From Methylobacterium mesophilicum SR1.6/6 (GTDB taxonomy: Bacteria > Pseudomonadota > Alphaproteobacteria > Rhizobiales > Beijerinckiaceae): a DNA stretch of 64,000 nt. The notes beneath the pieces are model-generated. The model did not search any database, had not been told where the DNA came from, and saw only the letters and a program-made list of their open reading frames with translations. This document shows, one piece after another, positions 53,305 through 61,328 of this stretch; position 1 is the first letter of the stretch, and every line of letters begins with the position of its first letter. The DNA lies in the NCBI RefSeq assembly GCF_000364445.2, contig NZ_CP043538.1, forward strand, positions 873,611 through 937,610, read 5' to 3'. A program made the translations under genes and the position numbers.

Positions 53305-53585
53305 AGTGCTGGCCGCTCATGCTGCTCCTCGCCAGCCCGGCGGCTGCGCAGGACACGTCGCCCTTCCCGCCGGGCGAGAACGCGGCCCTGGTCAAGCAGA
53401 CCTGCTCGGGCTGCCACGACGGCCGATTGGTGGTCAGCAAGCAGTACGATGACCAGAGCGCGCGTCGGTATTGGCGCGTGATGATGGGCACAGATCCGGA
53501 ATCGGACGACGCCCGTAAGGTCATCACGTATCTCACGACCGTGCTGGGCGTCTCGGATGACGGAGGCCCGGACGCGATTCGATAG
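53301..53585 (+). CDS. Small periplasmic c-type cytochrome
   Basis: 94 residues. A signal peptide (MKCWPLMLLLASPAAAQ) precedes a mature domain with one heme-binding site, KQTCSGCHDGRLVV, and a candidate axial Met in YWRVMMGTDPESDD. The remainder (ARKVITYLTTVLGV) is a short helix. It resembles small quinohemoprotein-associated or sulfite/alcohol dehydrogenase-type cytochromes, and could accept electrons in the periplasm. Its start overlaps the previous gene's stop (ATGA), tying it to the exported thiamine-diphosphate enzyme. Confidence 0.85.
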   Translation: MKCWPLMLLLASPAAAQDTSPFPPGENAALVKQTCSGCHDGRLVVSKQYDDQSARRYWRVMMGTDPESDDARKVITYLTTVLGVSDDGGPDAIR

Positions 53586-53760
53586 CAGCACCCATCACGG
53601 CCGGAACCGAGCGCGTGCGGGACGATCAGCGTCTCACCGCCAACCCATTGCCCATTTTAACTCTCTCACAGACACGCGAGCCACTGCTGGCGGCGGCTCG
53701 CCGGTGTATGTTCAAGAGGTCGAGCCGCTCGGCCGAACGCCCTGCGTGTCGCGAGCTCAC

Positions 53761-55123
53761 TCAGGGCGACGCCCCTGAGGCTACGGCCTGCTGACGACCG
53801 CCTCGCCACACCTCGACGATCCGGGCGCTGTTGGCGATATCCTCGGAGGGGTCTGCAGCCAGGATGACGAGATCGGCGCGGCGGCCGGCTTCCAAGCTAC
53901 CGCGATCGGCGAGATCGAGAAGGTCGGCCGCCCGTGACGTCGCGGTGATCAGGGCCTGCATGGGCGTGAAGCCCGCCTGGACCATCAACGCCAACTCGCG
54001 ATGCTCCGCCACGCCTGGGACGCGCTCGGGCGCCGCGCCGCTGTCGGTCCCGAACCCGATCCGCACGCCGGCATCTGACAGGCGCTTCAGGTTGGCCAGG
54101 TTCATCGCCAGCGAGTCGCGGGCGGCCTGCGCCTTGGCGCTCGCGCGCGTCTCACGCTGCCAAGCGGGATCGTCGAAACGGGCTTTCAGGGCGGGCGAGA
54201 GCGCTGTCTGGACGAACGGTGATTGCGCCCAGGCGGGTGCATCGGCGTAGGCGAAGGTTGCCTCGTCCAGGGCAAGCGCGCGATGTACCAGGTGCCGTGC
54301 GCCTTGAGCAGCGCGATCATATCCGCGTCGACCGGCTTGTCGCGCACGCCGTGCGCCAGCACATCCACACCGGCCTCGGTGACCGCCCGCGCATCCTCCA
54401 GGTCGTGCACGTGCGCGGCGACCCGCAGCCCAAGGCGATGGGCCTCGTCGATCACGGCCGCGTAGACGGTCGGCTGCATCTTGGCCGGCACAGAGCCACC
54501 GAAATCGTCGAGCCAGAGCTTCACCATGTCGGTGCCGCGCGCCTTCATCGCCCGAACCGCCTCGCGGCCATCTTCGGCGTTAGCAGGGCGGAAGAGCTGG
54601 TCGGCGCTCACGCGGATCATCGCCTGCGGTGGTCCCCCGTCGGGCACGCCGATGCCGCGATCGACCCCGAACAGGTCGGCGCCGGGGATCTGCCCCGCGT
54701 GCGCCTCGGCGCGGATCTTGGGCATGATCGCGCCGTTGAGCCCGAGCGCCATGACCGTGGTCACGCCCCGGTCCGTGTAGGCCTTGAGCTGGGTGAGGAT
54801 GTTCTCGCGCGTGTAGTTCTGGGCGCCGACGTCGACGCCCTGCACGATGCCCACGTGGGAGTGATCGGAGATCAGCCCCGGCATGATCGTGCGGCCGTGC
54901 AGATCCCGGATCTCGGCATCGGAGGGCACGTGACAGTCGCGCGTGGTCCTGCCGCGGCGATGCGGTCGCCGTCGACGATCAGCACCGCGTCCTCGATCGG
55001 CTTGGCTGAGCGACCGTCGATCAGCCAAATGCCCGTGAAGGCCAGCGGTTTCGCGGCGGCGCCGCCGACGCAGAGAAGGCTCATGGCAGCCACCATAGCC
55101 GGCAGCAGCGCGTCCCGTCGCAT
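53761..55123 (-). pseudogene. Exported amidohydrolase with two frameshifts
   Basis: Three minus-strand frames together spell one amidohydrolase of about 450 residues. The first holds a signal peptide and FTGIWLIDGRSAKPIEDAVL. After a shift near 54950 the second reads TIMPGLISDHSHVGI (metal His-x-His), HVHDLEDARAVTEAGVDVLA, and DVLAHGVRDKPVDADMIALL. After a second shift near 54290 the third reads LVHRALALDEATFAYADAP, then RIGFGTDSGAAPERVPG (metal Asp) and DLADRGSLEAGRRADLVIL. All metal-binding motifs survive, so decay is recent or the shifts are sequencing errors. Good RBS (GGGAGGA) at the start. Confidence 0.8.
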
Positions 55124-55298
55124 CGCACATTCCTCCCGATCCAGCACGGGACATTGTCGGTCACCCTGCTTGGCGTGCGACCTTGGAACCCGCGTATGTT
55201 TCGGCTGTGGATGTGAGGGCTTTCCGGCGCGCTTGTCGAGGTGTGCCGCTCAGCTCCAGCGTTCCCGGTCCGGAGCGAACATCTCAGTAGGGGAGATT

Positions 55299-56261
55299 AT
55301 GATGCGACGGCGTGAATTGCTCTTGGGGCTGATAGGTCTCGCCGCGATCTCGCCCGCACGGGCTCAACAGCCTGATGCTGCGCTCCGCCTAACCCTCGGG
55401 ACCGCGACGCCGGGCGGTTCGTTCCCGGCCTTCGGCCGCGCGCTCATCGCGGCGGTCCATGAGGTCGATCCGGGTGTGGTGATCGCGCCGAGGATCACGA
55501 AGGGCTCGACGGAGAACCTGACCCTGCTCAGGGCGGCCGAGCTCGACCTCGCGTTGGTGCAGGGCGAGTACGCCTACGAGGCCTTATCCGGCCAAAGTGT
55601 GAACGACCGCAGCTTGAAGGTCGTGGCACCCATCGATGCCTCGCCCGGCATGTTCGTGGTACCAGCCGAGAGTTCGATCCGGAGCGTGCAGGATCTGCGC
55701 GGCCGTCCCGTCGCACTCGGCACGCGCGGCTCAGGCTTCACGATCATGGGGCGGACCGTGCTGCAAGGCTCGGGCCTCGATCCGGACCACGACATCGCGC
55801 CGATCCTCCTCGACGACGCCGGCGATGGCGCCACACAGGTCCTCGACGGCCGGGCGGCGGCCCTGTGGGGCGCGAGCCTCGGCTGGCCGGGCTTCAAGAC
55901 CCTCGCGGACACGCCCGGCGGCGCCCGCTTCTTCGGCCCGGCGCCCGAAGCGATCCCGAAGATCCTGGGCCTGCGGGCCTCGATGCGCCGCCTGACCGTC
56001 CCGGCCGGCTCGTTTCGCGGACAGGAGGTGGCGATCGAGACCGTCGGGTCCTGGAGCTTCATCCTCGCTCGACCGGAGTTGGACGAAGCCGTCGTCACCC
56101 GGCTCGTGCGCGCGATCGATCAAGGACGAGAGACTTTGGCCCGGCTTTATCCTCAGGGCCGCGAGAGCGACCCGCGCAACCTGGTCTCGAACGTGCCGGC
56201 GGCTTGGCTGCACCCGGGAACGGCGGCGTATCTCCACGAGATCGGAGTTCGTTCGGAGTGA
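55299..56261 (+). CDS. TAXI-family TRAP transporter solute receptor
   Basis: 320 residues with a signal peptide (RRRELLLGLIGLAAISPARA). The mature part has the TAXI pattern: RLTLGTATPGGSFPAFGRAL, then DPGVVIAPRITKGSTENLTL, then LDLALVQGEYAYEALSGQSV, then SSIRSVQDLRGRPVALGTRG and GSGFTIMGRTVL. TAXI receptors deliver unknown or varied organic anions to a fused TRAP permease, absent here, so this is an orphan receptor in the window. GGGGAG precedes adjacent ATGs at 55299 and 55302. Next to the exported amidohydrolase and NHL protein. Confidence 0.85.
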   Translation: MMRRRELLLGLIGLAAISPARAQQPDAALRLTLGTATPGGSFPAFGRALIAAVHEVDPGVVIAPRITKGSTENLTLLRAAELDLALVQGEYAYEALSGQSVNDRSLKVVAPIDASPGMFVVPAESSIRSVQDLRGRPVALGTRGSGFTIMGRTVLQGSGLDPDHDIAPILLDDAGDGATQVLDGRAAALWGASLGWPGFKTLADTPGGARFFGPAPEAIPKILGLRASMRRLTVPAGSFRGQEVAIETVGSWSFILARPELDEAVVTRLVRAIDQGRETLARLYPQGRESDPRNLVSNVPAAWLHPGTAAYLHEIGVRSE

Positions 56262-56356
56262 TCACGACGGGCCGGCTTTCGCGAGACGCCTCTTCCGGCT
56301 ACGTCTACATGGCCAAGCTCGGCGTTTGAACCGGCTGGCCCGTGAGGAAGCCCGAG

Positions 56357-57496
56357 ATGATCCGCTCCCTGTGCGTTGCCGCGGCCGCGCTCACCCTGAT
56401 GCTGCCGGCCGTGCGCGCTGACGAGATCAAGCCAGGCGCTGTCCCGGCCTCCTCGGCGGCGTCATCTTCAGCGCCCGCGACGTCGGTTCCCGAGATCGCG
56501 TTCGACTCGGTCCCGGACTTCCTGAAGCTGCCGCCGGACATCCACTTCGGGGAGGTCGCCGGCATCGCCCTGAACTCGAAGGGACACATCTTCATCCTGT
56601 CGCGCGGCGCGACGCAGGGACCGGCCTACGGCGCCGCGGCGGCCCAGCTCCTCGAGTTCAACCCGGACGGCACCTTCCTCCGGGAGATCGGCCGCAACCT
56701 CTACGCTTGGTCCTTCGCCCACGTCGTGCGCGTCGACCCTGATGATAACATCTGGGTCATGGACAAGGGCTCGGACATGGTGGTGAAGTTCACCCCCGAG
56801 GGCCGCGTCGCCATGGTCTGGGGCCGCAAGACCGAGGCCGCCGACGAGACGGCCGAACCCTGGAAGCACCCTATGCCGCCGCTGCCACCGGTGCAGGGTC
56901 AATTCCGGCAGGTCACCGACGTGGCCTGGGACAAGGCCGGCAACGCCTACATCAGCGACGGCTACATCAACTCACGCGTGGCCAAGATCGACAAGGACGG
57001 CAACCGGGTCGACTCCTCCGGCAGCTACGGCACCGAGCCGGGTCAGTTTCGCACCCTGCACTCGATCGCCTCGGAGGCGAACGACAACATCTACATCGCC
57101 GATTGGGGCAACGCTCGCATCCAAGTGATGGACACCGCTGGCCACATCCAGCGGATCATCAAGATCGACGTGCCGTTCGACTACGACAAGGCGCGCGCCA
57201 TCATCCGCGGCAAGCCGGCCAAGGACCGCGCCATGCTCGACCTGTTCACGCCGGGGGCGCCCTGGGCCTTGTGCATCACACCCGGACCGAAGCAGGTGCT
57301 CTACGTCGCCGACGCCTTCCCGGGGCGGATCTACAAGCTCTCGCTCGACGGCAAGGTGCTGGGTGTACTCGGCGAGACGGAAGAACAGCTCAAGCAGTTC
57401 GGCTGGATCCACGAGATCGCCTGTCCGTCCGAGAACGAGATCTACGTCGGCGAACTGCTGAACTGGCGCCCACAGAAGCTGGTCCTGCATCCGTGA
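56357..57496 (+). CDS. Exported NHL-repeat propeller protein (peptidyl-hydroxyglycine lyase-like)
   Basis: 379 residues with a signal peptide (MIRSLCVAAAALTLMLPAVR, cleavage after ADE). The mature chain is a six-bladed NHL propeller: FGEVAGIALNSKGHIFILSR, then VDPDDNIWVMDKGSDMVVKF, then QVTDVAWDKAGNAYISDGYI, NSRVAKIDKDGNRVDSSGSY, GTEPGQFRTLHSIASEANDN, IYIADWGNARIQVMD. This arrangement resembles the peptidylglycine alpha-hydroxyglycine amidating lyase propeller found in many bacterial exported proteins. In the periplasm; substrate unknown. GAGGAAGCCC precedes the ATG. It closes the catabolic cluster, followed by an IS630 insertion. Confidence 0.85.
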   Translation: MIRSLCVAAAALTLMLPAVRADEIKPGAVPASSAASSSAPATSVPEIAFDSVPDFLKLPPDIHFGEVAGIALNSKGHIFILSRGATQGPAYGAAAAQLLEFNPDGTFLREIGRNLYAWSFAHVVRVDPDDNIWVMDKGSDMVVKFTPEGRVAMVWGRKTEAADETAEPWKHPMPPLPPVQGQFRQVTDVAWDKAGNAYISDGYINSRVAKIDKDGNRVDSSGSYGTEPGQFRTLHSIASEANDNIYIADWGNARIQVMDTAGHIQRIIKIDVPFDYDKARAIIRGKPAKDRAMLDLFTPGAPWALCITPGPKQVLYVADAFPGRIYKLSLDGKVLGVLGETEEQLKQFGWIHEIACPSENEIYVGELLNWRPQKLVLHP

Positions 57497-57718
57497 TCGC
57501 GCGTAGCACCACGGCAGTGCCTCCCCTTGAGCGACAGGGAGGCTGAGCAGCGTGTTGGGCGATCGGCACGAGACCAGCGGTGTGGAGCGGAGTTACCCCC
57601 TCATTGAACGAAGCTATCCAGCATTAGAGCGTTTTCGGTTTGGGCTGAGTCGGCTTGGTGGGGTTCACGCGGCGCTGGGAGGCTGATTCACTCGGCCGGT
57701 CGACAGCCGGAGTGATGC

Positions 57719-58662
57719 ATGGGCCGCCCCTACAGCTTGGACCTGCGCGAGCGGGTGGTGACCGCGGCTGCGGCGACCTCGCGCCGTCAGGCGGCCGCCC
57801 GCTTCGGGGTCGGCCAAGCAACCGCGATCCGCTGGATGGCGGCGCTCGCCGCGACTGGGACGGTGGCCGCCCGGCCGCAGGGGCGTGCCCGCCGCTCCAA
57901 GCTCGACCCGTACGAGACGTTCCTGCGTACGCTGATCGACGAGAAGGTTGACATCACCCTGGAGGAGATGCGCGCCCGGTTGCAGGACGAGCATGGCCTC
58001 ACCGTCGGGCTCGGCACGCTGTGGGCCTTCCTCGACGCGCGCGACCTGACGTACAAAAAAAGACGGCCCACGCCGCAGAGCAGGATCGGCCGGACGTGAA
58101 GGCCGCCCGGGAAGCGTGGTTCGAGAGCCAGCCCGATCTCGACCCGGACCGGCTGGTGTTCCTCGACGAGACGTGGACCGCCACCAACATGGCCCGCACC
58201 CGCGGGCGCTGTCCCCGCGGCCAGCGGCTGCGCTCCCCCGTCCCGCACGGTCATTGGAAGACCACCACCCTGGTGGCGGGCCTGCGCCTGTCCGGGATCG
58301 CCGCGCCGTTCGTGCTCGACGGGCCGATCAACCGCGACGCCTTCCAAGTCTACGTCGATCAGGTCCTGGTGCCCGAACTCGCACCCGGGGACATCGTGAT
58401 CATGGACAATCTCGGCAGCCACAAAGGCCTGGCCGTGCGCGCGGCGATCGAGGCGGCGGGCGCGCGGCTCCTGTTCCTCCCGCCCTACTCGCCGGATTTC
58501 AATCCGATCGAGATGGCATTCTCGAAGTTGAAGGCGCGGCTGCGTAAGGCCGCCGAGCGCACGCGCGAAGGGCTCTGGACCACAATCGGGCGGCTCGTCG
58601 ATGCCGTCACGCCCGACGAGGCCGCAAACTTCTTCGTCGCGGCAGGATACGACCCCGATTAA
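57719..58662 (+). CDS. IS630 transposase, two frames joined by -1 frameshifting
   Basis: The first frame (57719-58099) has the N-terminal helix-turn-helix (RERVVTAAAATSRRQAAARF, then GVGQATAIRWMAALAATG). The second, reached by slipping back one base on the run of seven A at 58055-58061, carries the DDE core: DRLVFLDETWTATNMARTRG, IVIMDNLGSHKGLAVRAAIE and LPPYSPDFNPIEMAFSKLKA. The fusion would be about 314 residues, the IS630 norm, and the join keeps a continuous protein (KKKTAHAAEQDR). Catalyses TA-targeted transposition. Confidence 0.9.
58055..58061 (+). other. Programmed -1 frameshift site (A7)
   Basis: Seven consecutive A after TAC in the first transposase frame. A -1 slip puts the ribosome into the frame of the catalytic half, with the join keeping IS630 homology on both sides. 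Confidence 0.75.
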
Positions 58663-58926
58663 ACCGAAACCGCTCTAGTGTCGACATCCATTCCGCCGAT
58701 CAGCGTGATTGCGAATGTGGGCTGCCTCGGAAGTGTTCGTCGACAGGCCTGCTGGCGGCAGCGTCGACCAATCCAATTGCACCGGAACGGCGCTAGCTGC
58801 TGCGCCTCGGTTCGTATGTCCGCGACATTTCGCCTGCCTCGCCGGATCGTCGTTTTGCCATATTGGCTGAGGATATCTCACATATTGGTCGGCGATTCGG
58901 CAGCACGAAAACAATAGAGGTGAGAT

Positions 58927-60192
58927 TTGAGCGATCCCCAAATGACTCCCTCTGAGTTGGAAGACTATTTTCTCTCCCTAGTCAATCAGGAACGAGCAGC
59001 TGCAGGCGTTAAGACCCTTACTTTTGACGGCGAACTCTTGGCGGCAGCCGACAATCACTCAGCTTGGATGGACCAGACCGACACATTCAGCCACACGGGC
59101 GTGAACGGGTCGAGTCCGGCGGATCGCATAGCAGCAGCCGGCTATGGCTATGAGAATTGGGGCGAGAACATCGCATACGCGTCCGGTGGCATGGACAAGG
59201 CTACCGTGGACGCGCTCAATCGAGCGCTGATGAATTCACCCGAGCATCGTGAAAACCTGTTGAGCCCGAACTTCGATCAGGTCGGCATTGGCCTGCATCT
59301 TGGCAATATAGGTGGCTACGAGAACGTTGTCTTCGTCACTGAAGATTTTGCCTCGCCCAACGCGCAGGAGCGGGCGGAGCTTGGCAATGGAGCAACGGGC
59401 AGCACGGGTCTGACGGGCTCGACCGGCACCACCGGATCGACCGGCACCACTGGCTCGACGGGTTCGACCGGCGCCACCGGCAGCACAGGTCCGACCGGAT
59501 CGACGGGTTCGACCGGCAGCACGGGCAGCACTGGCTCGACGGGTTCGACCGGCACCACCGGCAGCACAGGCACCACCGGATCGACGGGTTCGACCGGCGC
59601 CACCGGCAGCACGGGCACCACCGGATCGACGGGTTCGACCGGCGCCACGGGCGGCACCGGCACCACCGGTTCGACGGGCGCCACCGGAACCCGCGATCCG
59701 GACGAACACGGCAACGACAGCCATGGACATCGCCACGGTCATCGCCACGGCCACAGCGACGACGGTCATGGTCACAGTCATCGCCGCGGCAAAGGCGGCA
59801 GCAGCGGCCGGGGCGACGACCGAGGCGACGGAGCGACGGGCGGTGCTGGGGCTGCCATTGATCGGGGCTCCGTCAATCCCGGGATGAATCCGGTCTTCGC
59901 ACAGGCGCCCCATGGTTCTAGCGTATCGAACGCGGATGTTCTGAGATCGTTGGGAGACCTGGTTAGCAGGCTGAGCAGCAACGGTTCGGTGAGCGGCCTG
60001 CTGAGCGATCCAACGGCTCAGAAGAACATCCTGACACTCATGAACGCGTTCCGGCTCGGCGGAGGCGAAGGCTCGACCGACCTGACAGCTCAGACGGGCG
60101 CCTCGGTCGCGTCGTCCAGGATCACAGGTGGAAATGCGTCTTCTACCCAGCCCGCGCTGACCGAGCTGACCAACAACCTGGGCCGATCGTAG
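58927..60192 (+). CDS. CAP-domain protein with collagen-like and His-rich tail
   Basis: 421 residues from TTG 58927 (GAGGTGAG upstream). Residues about 8-145 are a CAP/SCP domain ([75 protein letters not shown]). Residues about 155-255 are some 33 uninterrupted Gly-x-Thr/Ser collagen-like triplets, nearly without proline. A His-rich run (about 259-287, [20 protein letters not shown]) follows, then an ordered C-terminal segment ([37 protein letters not shown]). No signal peptide is visible, so secretion would need another route. Such CAP-collagen fusions may act at the surface or bind metal; function unknown. The DNA is AT-richer at the 5' end than its neighbours. Confidence 0.85.
   Translation: MSDPQMTPSELEDYFLSLVNQERAAAGVKTLTFDGELLAAADNHSAWMDQTDTFSHTGVNGSSPADRIAAAGYGYENWGENIAYASGGMDKATVDALNRALMNSPEHRENLLSPNFDQVGIGLHLGNIGGYENVVFVTEDFASPNAQERAELGNGATGSTGLTGSTGTTGSTGTTGSTGSTGATGSTGPTGSTGSTGSTGSTGSTGSTGTTGSTGTTGSTGSTGATGSTGTTGSTGSTGATGGTGTTGSTGATGTRDPDEHGNDSHGHRHGHRHGHSDDGHGHSHRRGKGGSSGRGDDRGDGATGGAGAAIDRGSVNPGMNPVFAQAPHGSSVSNADVLRSLGDLVSRLSSNGSVSGLLSDPTAQKNILTLMNAFRLGGGEGSTDLTAQTGASVASSRITGGNASSTQPALTELTNNLGRS
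59389..59691 (+). repeat. Collagen-like Gly-Ser/Ala-Thr triplet repeat
   Basis: About 303 bases encoding roughly 33 consecutive GST, GTT or GAT triplets, built from short DNA units such as ACGGGTTCGACCGGC. Contraction or expansion by recombination is likely. The antisense strand reads Pro-Val repeats and is not a gene. Confidence 0.9.
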
Positions 60193-60235
60193 TCCCATTT
60201 AGCGGGCGCCCGCCCGGAAGTCTCACGAACCTGAG

Positions 60236-60260
60236 GCCGCAGCACGCCGCTGCGGCTTCT
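60236..60260 (+). terminator. Hairpin after the CAP-collagen gene
   Basis: GCCGCAGC-acgcc-GCTGCGGC, eight-base arms, then TTCT. It lies 43 bases after the stop and is a plausible intrinsic terminator, although the T-run is short. Confidence 0.5.
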
Positions 60261-60339
60261 GTCATGTGGCAAGATCACCGCTTGGGAAGAAAAAATCGGA
60301 ACTGCCCACCGTCAACGCGAAGGTGTAAGCGGCGGTCGG

Positions 60340-60600
60340 TGGCTCGAAATCCTGGCTCATCGATGGACCGGACAACGGCACCGTCTCCACGGCTACGTCA
60401 CCGACGTGCTTGCGCCCCTCCTCACGCCGGGCGAGATCGTCGTCTCAGGCAAGCTCCGGTGCCACAAGGACGAGGCCGGCTGCCGAGTCATTCGCGCGGC
60501 CGGAGCCCATCTCCTGTACCTGGCCACTCACAACCGCGACCTGAACCGGTTCGAGCAGCCCGTCTCCAAGCTGGAGTACCTCGCCTACCAGCTTGAGCCA
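60340..60600 (+). pseudogene. Decayed IS630-type transposase fragment
   Basis: A frameshifted fragment of the DDE half: an IDGPDNGT-like start, then VLAPLLTPGEIVVSG (normally VMDN), then RAAGAHLLYLATHNRDLNRF (LPPYSPDLNPIE equivalent), then SKLEYLAYQ. Catalytic Asp and the NPIE motif are altered, and there are no terminal repeats. It is a different, older copy than the intact element at 57.6 kb. Confidence 0.7.
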
Positions 60601-60610
60601 CGGATCATTG

Positions 60611-61328
60611 GCGGCTTGGCGACACGTCGGGAAGACCCCCGAGATCACCGCATCACACGAATGCGCAAGATCCGATCTCCGACGCATCACAGCGGGCCCT
60701 GCCGGTATGCTCGCTTCATGAGGGAGCCGGACGCTGCAGCTCAAGCGCAGGCGCGGAGCCGATGGTTTGGGCGCGAGCACTCCGTTCGCAAGTCGCCAAG
60801 CCGGCCAGAACGCGCCCCGAGACGGCCGGCCGAACGGCTGACGGGGCCTTCGTACCCAGTCCCTGCAACCTCCGCGCTATCAATCCCGACCGGATGGGGA
60901 GCCGGACGGACGCCAGGACGAGGATTGGACGGAGCAAACCCGCTTTGCGCCTGACGACCTGACTGCCGACGCCCAACCACCATCTCGACGTCGCATCGGC
61001 TCAATCCTGGCGTCCCACGTCCCGACACCATCTCCGCGCCCCTGAACGCTGGAAGCGGTGCACATCTGTCATCGCGTTCGAGCAGCATATGCCTGAGGAG
61101 ATCGATCAGCATCCAGCACTGCCGCACTGCGGCATCGTCGACTGAAGTGGTCGAGCGGCTATCGGCGCCTGAACATTCTGAATCGGTCGGAGATGGTGCC
61201 CGACTCTCGTTACGGTTGACGCGTTCCGCATTTCCCGCATCTTGTGCCGCCAACCAGCCTCGAAGACAGCAGAAGCTGCGTTCTTATCGTGATCCTTGAG
61301 GCAGCTCTGCATGTGCCAAAGCAGTCCG
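60611..61328. other. Gene-poor stretch before the histidine kinase
   Basis: About 700 bases. A 170-codon minus-strand frame (61253-60741) has no ribosome site or motif and an Arg/Ser/Gly-rich composition, so I do not call it. No repeats or RNA features stand out. The last 60 bases, with AT-richer sequence, probably hold the kinase promoter. Confidence 0.35.

Larger units (their letters stand above)
57627..58675 (+). mobile_element. IS630-family insertion sequence, complete
   Basis: 1,049 bases flanked by TA on both sides (57625-57626 and 58676-58677), the IS630 target duplication. Terminal inverted repeats are GAGCGTTTTCGGTTTGG at the left and its counterpart GAGCGGTTTCGGTTTAA at the right (14 of 17 matching). 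It carries one transposase in two overlapping frames and has intact ends, so it may be active. Confidence 0.93.

Noticed and set aside
59389..59691. Regular short repeats resembling a CRISPR array
   Set aside because: The units are in-frame triplets without constant spacers, and no Cas gene is near.
59316..59714. Long minus-strand frame of Pro-Val-Glu repeats
   Set aside because: It is the antisense reading of the collagen-like Gly-x-Thr repeat; the plus strand has the CAP domain, start and ribosome site.
60741..61253. 170-codon minus-strand frame
   Set aside because: No ribosome site, no motif, and Arg/Ser/Gly-rich composition typical of chance frames in high-GC DNA.
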